53,251 nucleotides of DNA from Bacteroidales bacterium (GTDB taxonomy: Bacteria > Bacteroidota > Bacteroidia > Bacteroidales > UBA3663), in assembly GCA_017632695.1 (NCBI GenBank), contig JAGBQS010000301.1, forward strand, positions 1-53,251, read 5' to 3'. The notes under the pieces are model-generated. The model ran no database searches, was not told where the DNA came from, and was given only the letters and a program-made list of their open reading frames with translations. Numbering within the stretch: the first letter of the stretch is position 1; every line of letters begins with the position of its first letter. This document shows positions 32,709 to 40,435 of this stretch, piece after piece. The translations under genes and the position numbers were made by a program.

Positions 32709-35700
32709 CGTAGTCGGAGGGCGCTGCACCGAACTGCTGCTTAAAGCAGCGGCTGAAGTAGAGGGGATCGTTGATGCCGACCTCAAAGGCAACGGCCGAA
32801 ACCGACATATCGGTTGATTGCAGCAGTATGGCAGCCCGTTTGAGACGTCGTATGCGAAGGTATTCCTTCGGCGTATAGCCAGTCACACCCTTAACCTTAC
32901 GGAAGAAGATGGTGCGTCCCAGATTCATTTGGGACGCAAAATCGTCGGCTGAGAAGTCGGAATTCGACATCTCTTTGTCGATGATGGCATCCAGCCGGTC
33001 GATGAATTCGCGATCCTGACGTGTGGTAATTAACGGAACTGTATGTATGGCGTTTTCGGAACTGAAACGTTCGCGTAACCGGTTCCGCTGGTTCATCAGA
33101 TTGATGAGCGTAGCTAACAGCAGACGTGTACTGAAAGGTTTGGTAAGGTATGCGTCGACGCCGGCTGTCAGACCTTCAATCTTGCTGGTGGTGCTGTCGA
33201 GAGCCGTAAGGGCTACAATCGGAATGTGGCTCGTATTGAAATTTTCCCGCAGCTGCCTGATAACCTCCATACCAGAAATCCCTGGCATCATAATATCAGT
33301 TACTACAAGATCATAGCCGGTTTCGTCGGTTTCGACCATTTTCAGACCTTCTTCGCCGTTAGAAGCACTCTGTACCTTGAAATAGTGTGAGAGTTCGTGT
33401 ACTACGTATTCGCGTAAATCGTCGTTGTCCTCAATAACCAGAATCTGCTGAGCATTGGCAGGAGTGTCCAGTTCCGGTAACGGAGCGTATGAATGTTCTT
33501 CTTTCAGGACAACATCGGTTTTCAGATAATCTTCTTCCGAATAGTTTTCTTGCGTGAGTGGCAGAATCACCTTAAAGATGGAACCGCCTTCGGGATTGGG
33601 CTCGTACAGAATGTCGCCGTGGTGAATCTCGACTAACGCGGCACACAGACTCAGTCCTATACCCATACTTCCGCTCAGATATTTGCTGCGATTGTAGCGT
33701 TCGAACAGATGCTTGCGCTGATCTTCGGGAATGCCGATGCCCGAGTCAGTGATGCAAATCTCCAGTTGGTTGGCAGGATCTGGCAAAGCTCTTACTGTCA
33801 GTCGGATGTATCCTCCTTCAGGTGTGTATTTGATGGAGTTCGAAAGCAGATTGTAGAGTACCTTGTCGATACAGGAACGGTCGAAGAATCCCTGTAAGGA
33901 ATCAGGCTGGCACTCCAGTTCGTAGTGAAGTTTTTTCTGTTGTACAATATCGGAGAACGACGAGAAGAGTTGCCGGATGAAATCCATGATGTCCATCTGT
34001 TCGAGTCGTAGACTCATGACCTGATTCTCCATGCGGCGGAACTCCAGCAGCTGATTAACCAGATGCATCAGACGGTCGGAATTGCGGTCGACGAGGCTAA
34101 TTGGTTGTTTGAGCTGCTCAGGCAATAGCCCGCTTTCGCGGATGCGTTCCAGTCCGCCGCGTATCAGCGTGAGCGGGGTACGGAATTCGTGACTTACATT
34201 AGTGAAGAAATTCAGTTTCGCCTCGTTGAGTTCTGCTTCCATGCGCAGATGTTGCCGAAGCTTGATGCGGGCACGAGTCCAGGCATGAATGGCAACAAAT
34301 ATCAGCAGTATTAGAAGTACCCATAGGGAAATGGCCCACCAGCGCAAGTACCACGGCCATGCAATGTCGAATGAGGCGTCAAGCGGTTCGCTCCACACTC
34401 CGGCTTCGTTTACGGCACGAGCCAACAGTTTGTAATGGCCAGGACGTTGCTGCACCAATATGAAATGATTGATGTTCGAAGGAGGTGTCCAGGGGTTGTC
34501 ATTCAGTTGGTAGCTGTAGCGTATGGAGTTGGGACGAATGCCGAAATCGAAGGTTGTCAGTATGAGGTGCATGTTTTGTCCCTCGATGTTCTGCGAAATA
34601 CGATATAGGGTAGGAGCCTGCATCTGACGGTCTTTCAATTCTTCGCTGTCGATGATAACGGCTCCCCAACATCCTCCGAATACAATGCGTCCGTCGGGTA
34701 ATGCGGCAGCTTCTCCTTCGTTAAAGATGTTGCCAGCCATTGTGTGCGACGGTAAGTAGTTTTGAGTCATGCTCATGATTGATGGATCAAAGCAGGAGAT
34801 ACCCATTTCGGTAGCCATCCAGATGCAGCTGTCGGGATCTTCCATAAAACTTTGAACCATGTCATTGCACAGACCCTGGCCGATACTGTAGTGCGAGAGC
34901 TTCAGATGTGAATACCCATCAATGGAATCGGGAACAGCAACTGTTGCAAAACCTTTGCCCAGTTCGGAAAAGTAAACATCCCCACGGCTCGAAAGGTAGA
35001 TGTTACGGACCTCGTTTGATAGAAGCTGTCTGCTTTCAGCGGTCAGATGGATGACGTCTGTTCCTTCCTGGTCGAGTGTTTCCGGATTGAAGATATATAC
35101 ACCATAGCTTGTAGCCGCCCACATCCATCCGTTGGTGTCTTGAACAAGTGCCCGAACGCGTCGGCTGCCAAAGTCAGTACAGAAAAAGCGCTCGAATCTC
35201 AGGGGCGTCTTGGGATCGGCAGGCAATACGGCTTTTGACAGGCCTCCGCCAAAAGTGCCTACCCATAGCACATCCTGTCCGGCAGCATTTTTATTGAACA
35301 GCAGACAATAGATATCGTTCGAACTGATTGAGGTTGAATCGGAGTGGTCGAAGCGCAGATATTTGCCGTTGTGCCATAAGCCGGAACCACGGGTTCCCAT
35401 CCAAAGAGAGTGGTCAGGACCATTCTGAATGCAGTATACCGGATCGGTCATTTGCATCAATGGTTTTAGGGGTGTCCGGCCTTCTTCGGACGTATAAACC
35501 ATCCTATGCCGGTTGGCAATCAGTAATTGATTGGTGTAAGGGTCGTAATGAACAGCACGAATCGTATTGGTTCCGCTCATGCCTTCGTTATCTTTTTCCT
35601 GTGGGACCAGATAACTGAAATCGGGCATAGGCTCCATGTTGAGCTGGCCGACACCCAGCATCTCGTAGCCTAACCAGATATTACCTTTGTTGTCTTCGGC

Positions 35701-36438
35701 TACACAGAGGATGTTGTCGGACATGATGGGCGAAGACGGATCGCCGTTCTCGCTGACAAAGTGCTCCAGCGAACGGATTTGCGGATCGTAGAGGAAGAAG
35801 CCGTTGCCGTTGGTAGTAACAGCTATCAGTCCATCTCGGAGGTGACAGACCCTGAAGATATAAGAACGGCTCATGGCAATACGTTCATTGATGACGCCGG
35901 GCAAGATGTGCTCAATACCGTTGGCGGTCGTATAGAGCAGTTCGCCGTTGTTGCCAATGCGCCAAAGACCACCTTTTTCATCACGTATTTTAGTCGCTTT
36001 CGGATCAAAAGTTGCGGGATTGCGCATGGCCAGCTGCTGAAGACTGTCGCTCATGCCTGTCAGATTATCGTTGCGTACGGTGTGCCCCCGCTTGCGGTCG
36101 AAACAATAGACATTACCTCGAACGGTCTGAACTATCAGCCGATGTTTTTCGTCTTCGTATACAGATCGGATAATCGGGTCGGTAAGACCGGCTTCTGCTC
36201 CATAGTTGCGGAAATCATAGCCATCGTAGCATGATATGCCGTTGTTGGTGCAGAACCATAGGTATCCGTCGGAGTCCTGAATGATTTTCCGGACAGTGTT
36301 GGATGCCAGTCCGTCGGCTGTGGTGAAGTGCCGGCTTTGCAGCACATGGGATGCCTGAGCCAATGGGCTCAGACCTGTCAGTGCCATTCCTGTCAGGAAA
36401 ATTATAAAGAGTTTTTTGAAACAAAGGAGTTTTTCCAT
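32683..36438 (-). CDS. Hybrid two-component system regulator (HTCS)
   Basis: 1251 residues in a single chain. A signal peptide (1-29) is followed by a periplasmic two-propeller sensor (about 35-630, repeated Reg_prop motifs such as DGYLWFCTNNGISCYD and GNIWLGYEMLG), a Y_Y_Y domain (about 640-700), one membrane helix (about 703-728), HisKA with SHEFRTPLTL (His750), HATPase (about 850-960), a receiver domain with TDIMMPG (Asp1048) and an AraC-type DNA-binding domain (about 1150-1251). HTCS proteins sense glycan breakdown products and activate nearby polysaccharide genes. Unusually, this one starts one base after the stop codon of a TPR protein gene and has no SusC/D neighbour. Ligand unknown. 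Confidence 0.95.
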   Translation of the reverse strand: MEKLLCFKKLFIIFLTGMALTGLSPLAQASHVLQSRHFTTADGLASNTVRKIIQDSDGYLWFCTNNGISCYDGYDFRNYGAEAGLTDPIIRSVYEDEKHRLIVQTVRGNVYCFDRKRGHTVRNDNLTGMSDSLQQLAMRNPATFDPKATKIRDEKGGLWRIGNNGELLYTTANGIEHILPGVINERIAMSRSYIFRVCHLRDGLIAVTTNGNGFFLYDPQIRSLEHFVSENGDPSSPIMSDNILCVAEDNKGNIWLGYEMLGVGQLNMEPMPDFSYLVPQEKDNEGMSGTNTIRAVHYDPYTNQLLIANRHRMVYTSEEGRTPLKPLMQMTDPVYCIQNGPDHSLWMGTRGSGLWHNGKYLRFDHSDSTSISSNDIYCLLFNKNAAGQDVLWVGTFGGGLSKAVLPADPKTPLRFERFFCTDFGSRRVRALVQDTNGWMWAATSYGVYIFNPETLDQEGTDVIHLTAESRQLLSNEVRNIYLSSRGDVYFSELGKGFATVAVPDSIDGYSHLKLSHYSIGQGLCNDMVQSFMEDPDSCIWMATEMGISCFDPSIMSMTQNYLPSHTMAGNIFNEGEAAALPDGRIVFGGCWGAVIIDSEELKDRQMQAPTLYRISQNIEGQNMHLILTTFDFGIRPNSIRYSYQLNDNPWTPPSNINHFILVQQRPGHYKLLARAVNEAGVWSEPLDASFDIAWPWYLRWWAISLWVLLILLIFVAIHAWTRARIKLRQHLRMEAELNEAKLNFFTNVSHEFRTPLTLIRGGLERIRESGLLPEQLKQPISLVDRNSDRLMHLVNQLLEFRRMENQVMSLRLEQMDIMDFIRQLFSSFSDIVQQKKLHYELECQPDSLQGFFDRSCIDKVLYNLLSNSIKYTPEGGYIRLTVRALPDPANQLEICITDSGIGIPEDQRKHLFERYNRSKYLSGSMGIGLSLCAALVEIHHGDILYEPNPEGGSIFKVILPLTQENYSEEDYLKTDVVLKEEHSYAPLPELDTPANAQQILVIEDNDDLREYVVHELSHYFKVQSASNGEEGLKMVETDETGYDLVVTDIMMPGISGMEVIRQLRENFNTSHIPIVALTALDSTTSKIEGLTAGVDAYLTKPFSTRLLLATLINLMNQRNRLRERFSSENAIHTVPLITTRQDREFIDRLDAIIDKEMSNSDFSADDFASQMNLGRTIFFRKVKGVTGYTPKEYLRIRRLKRAAILLQSTDMSVSAVAFEVGINDPLYFSRCFKQQFGAAPSDYVRKQPKDQ

Positions 36439-36439
36439 G

Positions 36440-38464
36440 TCATTCGTTTCTCTTTTCGATAATAGGCAAACCGGGGTTCTTCAGTGCGTTTTCGAGCTTG
36501 GTCAGAATCCTGCGGTTTTCATGCTGTTTCGGATCGATGACCATTGCACGACGTGCATATTTCATAGCTTCTTCCTTGTTGCCGAGGGCAATGTAGACAT
36601 TCGCCATATGACGCAAACACAAACTCATGAGGTCGCGGTAGCCGTCAGGGTCTTTTTTATATTGCGGCTCCGTAATCTCCAACATTTTCAGGTTCATTTG
36701 GAGCGTCTGTTCATATTGTTTCTGGAAATAGTAGCACGAACCGAGGTACAGATATGTCTCGCTTAGTTCGTGAGCGAAAGATTCGCCATCTCCAGCTTCT
36801 GTTTCGAATATCTTCAGACACTGTTCAAGAAACTCCATGGCTTTCTTGCTTTCGTGATGGGTATAATAGAAGATGCCTAAATAAAGCATGCATTTAGCCA
36901 TCTCGCCAGTATAAGCCTCCGGATTCCTGTCCACTGCTTCACGATAATAAGACAACGACATCAGATAGGCATTTTCAGTATCGTCACGATAGGAATCTCC
37001 CAAACTATAATAGACTAACCCTTTGCAGCACCAGGCATATGCCATACTGTAGGCGTACTGGTGGGGTTTGTCGTGGTAAAGTTTGTCAATGATTGGACTA
37101 GCTTCCTGAAGAGCCGACAAACATTCGTTTAGCCATGTAGAATTTCGAAGTACGGCAGCGGTTTTCACCAGCATCATGGCATACTGATGACGATAGGTCC
37201 GGGACGGAGCTTTTCCGTTAACATGAATGCGGTATATCATGTGCAGCGATTTGTGCAGATACAGACGCCCTTCAGTATGCTGATTGTGTAGTGCTAATAA
37301 ATAACCTAAATTATGATAACCGTAGGCAATATCATCGAGAAATCTGACAGTGTCGGGAAGTGTCCGATTGAAGAGCTCCAGTTTGGGCGTGACATCGCGC
37401 AAAACCTCAATACATTGTTCGTGCTCGTCCATCTTGCCAAGAATGACACCCCGGAACATCTGTGCTCTCAGTTCGCACAAGGTGTCACATTTATTATGTG
37501 AACGCTCAGCCAGATCTTCGTATACTTTGAGTGCCTGCTCGTATTTGCCCTGATCGCGTAAATGAAGTCCGTAACGAAACATCATCGAGAAGTTAGTGGT
37601 GTCTGCATAGGCCATCTCGTTCAGAATATGGTCGATACGGTCGAAACTCTCTTTTCCGCCTTGAATCTTCAGCAGTTCCACTTCCTGATTGATGACGCGC
37701 AGCAGCTGTTTCTGCTGATTCAGCAGTTTCTTTTGAGCTTCTTCGATTGTTTCTTCGTCAGATGTCAGTTTATGGACATTAACTTGTTGCTGAATGAACT
37801 GCTCTACCAGATTTTCTCCTTCGAGGGTGGAGATGGCTTCTGCAAACTTGCCTTGAGCAACTAATTCAAAGGCTTTCTTTCCCTTTTCACTTAGCTCTGT
37901 ACGGTCAATGCGTACAAATCGCTCAATATAGTTGTCGATGTCATCCAGTTTCTGTTCATAGTCGAGCTCCAGTTTGTGCAACCGTTGCTTATATTCTTCT
38001 TCGGTGATATGCTTATGCTGGTAATCACGCCTGATTTTCTTTTGCAGTAACTCGTACTCTTTTTCGGCTTCATGGAATCCGTGTTGAGTCATCTGATAGC
38101 GTGCTTCTGCCAGTTTCTCGGTCTTGACCAGCACGATTTCAAAAGGTATATCCTCTCTCGTAATATACCATTGTTCGACGATTTCGGGATTGAGCAGTTC
38201 GTAACCGGCCTTCAGAATGCGACGTACCTTGATTTTGTCACCAGGCTGAAGCTGACGGAATGAAAGCCTGAATTCTCCGTTTTCATCGGAAATGGTTGAA
38301 CCTGCATCCGAAATCACAACCTCAACATTAGCCAATGGTGTCTTGACGTGTTTGATATTGTCGTATTCGAGCACAATTCCGCGCTGCTCGCTTTGTGCGA
38401 ACATCACTGTCGGTAATGTAACAGTCAGTAAAACTGCCAAATAAATGAGTATGTTGTTTTTCAC
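36440..38464 (-). CDS. Exported carboxypeptidase-regulatory/coiled-coil/TPR protein coupled to the HTCS
   Basis: 674 residues. A signal peptide (to about MFAQ) precedes a small beta-sandwich (about 28-115; GSTISDENGEFRLSFRQL, like CarboxypepD_reg), a Lys/Glu-rich coiled coil (about 118-275) and TPR repeats (about 290-665; FRYGLHLRDQGKYEQALKVYEDLA, YLYLGSCYYFQKQYEQTLQ, MANVYIALGNKEEAMKYARRAM). TPR domains bind proteins, so a scaffold or sensor accessory role outside the cytoplasm is inferred. Its stop lies one base before the HTCS start, implying co-transcription and probable translational coupling. The -7 box is at 38520-38527. Function is unknown. Confidence 0.8.
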   Translation of the reverse strand: MKNNILIYLAVLLTVTLPTVMFAQSEQRGIVLEYDNIKHVKTPLANVEVVISDAGSTISDENGEFRLSFRQLQPGDKIKVRRILKAGYELLNPEIVEQWYITREDIPFEIVLVKTEKLAEARYQMTQHGFHEAEKEYELLQKKIRRDYQHKHITEEEYKQRLHKLELDYEQKLDDIDNYIERFVRIDRTELSEKGKKAFELVAQGKFAEAISTLEGENLVEQFIQQQVNVHKLTSDEETIEEAQKKLLNQQKQLLRVINQEVELLKIQGGKESFDRIDHILNEMAYADTTNFSMMFRYGLHLRDQGKYEQALKVYEDLAERSHNKCDTLCELRAQMFRGVILGKMDEHEQCIEVLRDVTPKLELFNRTLPDTVRFLDDIAYGYHNLGYLLALHNQHTEGRLYLHKSLHMIYRIHVNGKAPSRTYRHQYAMMLVKTAAVLRNSTWLNECLSALQEASPIIDKLYHDKPHQYAYSMAYAWCCKGLVYYSLGDSYRDDTENAYLMSLSYYREAVDRNPEAYTGEMAKCMLYLGIFYYTHHESKKAMEFLEQCLKIFETEAGDGESFAHELSETYLYLGSCYYFQKQYEQTLQMNLKMLEITEPQYKKDPDGYRDLMSLCLRHMANVYIALGNKEEAMKYARRAMVIDPKQHENRRILTKLENALKNPGLPIIEKRNE

Positions 38465-38519
38465 AAAATGTTCCTTTTGTAAATGAATGAATCAAGGGAT
38501 CTTTTCCAAACTGTTTTTG

Positions 38520-38527
38520 CAAAAATA
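38520..38527 (-). promoter_or_regulatory. -7 box of the TPR-HTCS operon
   Basis: Minus-strand TATTTTTG, about 55 nt before the TPR start codon; no convincing TTTG upstream. The 263-bp gap 38465-38727 otherwise holds only the xth promoter. Confidence 0.6.
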
Positions 38528-38661
38528 GTGATTATTATTCATAAATGTGTGTTTTGCGGCAGAAAAAGGCGAAGGAAGCCTTTTTATGACTGTTATTTGA
38601 CAGGTGCAAATGTCAATTTGACTTGTTTTTTTCATGAGGCTCATTACCTTTTTGCCATAAA

Positions 38662-38693
38662 TTTGTTTGTCGTGGTCGAAATCTTTATTTTTG
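38662..38693 (+). promoter_or_regulatory. Promoter of the xth-regulator operon
   Basis: TTTG (38662-38665), 20 nt, TATTTTTG (38686-38693); the xth ATG is 35 nt downstream. Confidence 0.8.
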
Positions 38694-38727
38694 CACTCAG
38701 AACACGACCTTTAATAAGTCATACAGT

Positions 38728-39507
38728 ATGAAATTTATCAGTTGGAACGTAAACGGACTGCGAGCAGTTGCGGGTAAAAATTTCAAAGAAGTTTTCACTT
38801 CTGCAGATGCGGATTTCTTCTGCATTCAGGAAACCAAAATGCAAGCCGGACAACTCGATATCGAGTTTCCCGGTTACAAGTCGTTTTGGAACTATGCCGA
38901 GAAGAAAGGGTATTCGGGTACTGCTGTCTTTGCCCGACAGGAACCGCTCAGTGTGTGTTATGGCATCGGTAAGTGGAACGACGAAACCGGTACTGAGGTG
39001 GAAGATCACGAAGGTCGCGTCATAACTCTCGAGTATGATTCGTTTTTTCTGGTAACAGTCTATACTCCTAATTCTCAGGATGGATTGCGCCGTTTGGATT
39101 ATCGTATGACGTGGGATGAAGCCTTCCGCAAATATCTGTCGGGGCTTGATGCACGGAAGCCGGTCATTGTTTGCGGTGACATGAATGTGGCTCACGAGGA
39201 AATAGATATCAAGAATCCGAAGACAAACCGGATGAGTGCAGGCTTTACCGATCAGGAACGGGCGCAGATGACCCGTCATCTGGAAGCAGGTTTTACGGAT
39301 TCTTTCCGTTTCTTCTATCCGGACTTGAAGGATGCCTACACCTGGTGGAGCTACCGTTTTAAGGCCCGTGAAAAGAACGTCGGTTGGCGTATTGATTACT
39401 TTTTGGTTTCAAACCGGTTGCAGGACCGGCTGAAAAGTGCATCCATCCATAATGAAATAATGGGCAGTGACCACTGCCCGGTAGAGGTTGTTTTGGATTT
39501 TGAGTGA
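38728..39507 (+). CDS. xth: Exodeoxyribonuclease III (AP endonuclease)
   Basis: 259 residues, the usual length. Motifs in order: SWNVNGLRA, FCIQETKM (metal-binding Glu), TVYTPNSQDG, VCGDMNVAHEEIDI (catalytic Asp/Asn), WRIDYFLVS and GSDHCPVEVVL with the catalytic Asp-His pair. It cuts DNA at abasic sites and degrades 3' ends in base-excision repair, in the cytoplasm. Its stop codon TGA shares bases with the ATG of the next gene (TGATG at 39505-39509), indicating translational coupling to a membrane-bound regulator. Confidence 0.96.
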   Translation: MKFISWNVNGLRAVAGKNFKEVFTSADADFFCIQETKMQAGQLDIEFPGYKSFWNYAEKKGYSGTAVFARQEPLSVCYGIGKWNDETGTEVEDHEGRVITLEYDSFFLVTVYTPNSQDGLRRLDYRMTWDEAFRKYLSGLDARKPVIVCGDMNVAHEEIDIKNPKTNRMSAGFTDQERAQMTRHLEAGFTDSFRFFYPDLKDAYTWWSYRFKAREKNVGWRIDYFLVSNRLQDRLKSASIHNEIMGSDHCPVEVVLDFE

Positions 39508-40271
39508 TGCTTAGCCTATTAATGTGTATGAAAGACTTCTTTTGCCTCAAACTCAAACGCATTCACATCTGGATTGTATTACTTGTCCTGCTTACCCCTT
39601 CTGTAGTTTGCAGCTGGCATAACTGCAATCTGGTCAGAAGTGAGTTGCTGGCCGATATGAACCAAGCTCTTGAAAAGACTCTAGCCCAACAGCAGTCTTT
39701 CGAGATTACACCCGATACCGTTCAAAACTATCTGCAAAACCTCCAGATACCGCAGTTGCGCGAACAGTCATTCATTTCCTATGCCCTTCCTCAGGCTGAT
39801 CACATGCTCTGCAGTGAGCGCCGGAGATGGTCGGAGGATTGTGAGTTCCAAAGTTATGCAACGTGTTCGGTTATCTCTTTGTGGTTTATGTCCGACAAGC
39901 GTTTGCCATTGTTTTTCATTTGTCTGTCGGTTTTATGGCTGGCATTTTCGGCATGCTGTTACCGGCAGCAACTTCCGGAGAAAGCGGTGCGGATTGGCGA
40001 AATCTGTCTGATTTCGGATGTCTTCTATAATCGGTATCGGCAGCCTTTGCATTTTACTCCCTTACAGGAACAACTGATGAAGATGTTTTTTATGTCAGAA
40101 GGTCACCGTTTGTCGAAACAGGAGATCTGCGATACCCTATGGCCTCGGAAGCCGGATGCCAGCGAAACTCTTTACACGCTGGTGAAAAGGTTAAAGCCGG
40201 TTGTTGAAGAGCAGGGCGGATTACAGATAAAATCTGAGAGGGGAAAAGAGTATATTCTCGAAGAGAAGTGA
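39507..40271 (+). CDS. Membrane-tethered winged-helix transcriptional regulator
   Basis: 254 residues from the ATG that overlaps the xth stop; an alternative ATG at 39528 is possible. Two hydrophobic helices are seen (about 20-37 and 132-153), enclosing an external loop of about 95 residues with a helical, Gln/Leu-rich part. The C-terminal 95 residues (EKAVRIGEICLISD to the end) resemble an OmpR/PhoB winged helix: LHFTPLQEQLMKMFFMSEG, SKQEICDTLWPRKPDASETLYTLVKRLKPVVEE and the wing IKSERGKEYIL. It has no receiver domain. Thus the DNA-binding part is cytoplasmic and the loop could sense a periplasmic signal, as in ToxR but with the order reversed. Target genes are unknown. Confidence 0.82.
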   Translation: MLSLLMCMKDFFCLKLKRIHIWIVLLVLLTPSVVCSWHNCNLVRSELLADMNQALEKTLAQQQSFEITPDTVQNYLQNLQIPQLREQSFISYALPQADHMLCSERRRWSEDCEFQSYATCSVISLWFMSDKRLPLFFICLSVLWLAFSACCYRQQLPEKAVRIGEICLISDVFYNRYRQPLHFTPLQEQLMKMFFMSEGHRLSKQEICDTLWPRKPDASETLYTLVKRLKPVVEEQGGLQIKSERGKEYILEEK

Positions 40272-40294
40272 CATACGTATGCTTCCATAAGAAT

Positions 40295-40348
40295 AACCTG
40301 ACAAGGGTCCGACAGTAAAATGTCAGACAAATGTCAGGTTCTTTTTTT
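40295..40348 (+). terminator. Intrinsic terminator after the xth-regulator operon
   Basis: Outer stem of 9 bp (40295-40303 with 40332-40340), a small inner GACA/TGTC pairing, then C and seven T. The T-run also supplies the TTTG of the next promoter. Confidence 0.85.
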
Positions 40349-40377
40349 GGCTTCAATTGTAGGATGTTGTAACTTTG
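40346..40377 (+). promoter_or_regulatory. Promoter of the DUF2723 gene
   Basis: TTTG (40346-40349), 20 nt, TAACTTTG (40370-40377), about 60 nt before the ATG at 40436. Confidence 0.8.
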
Positions 40378-40435
40378 CGCCAACAAATTATTCTTATTGT
40401 CTTGCCGGACTAAAAATCTGTAACATCCTATTTTT

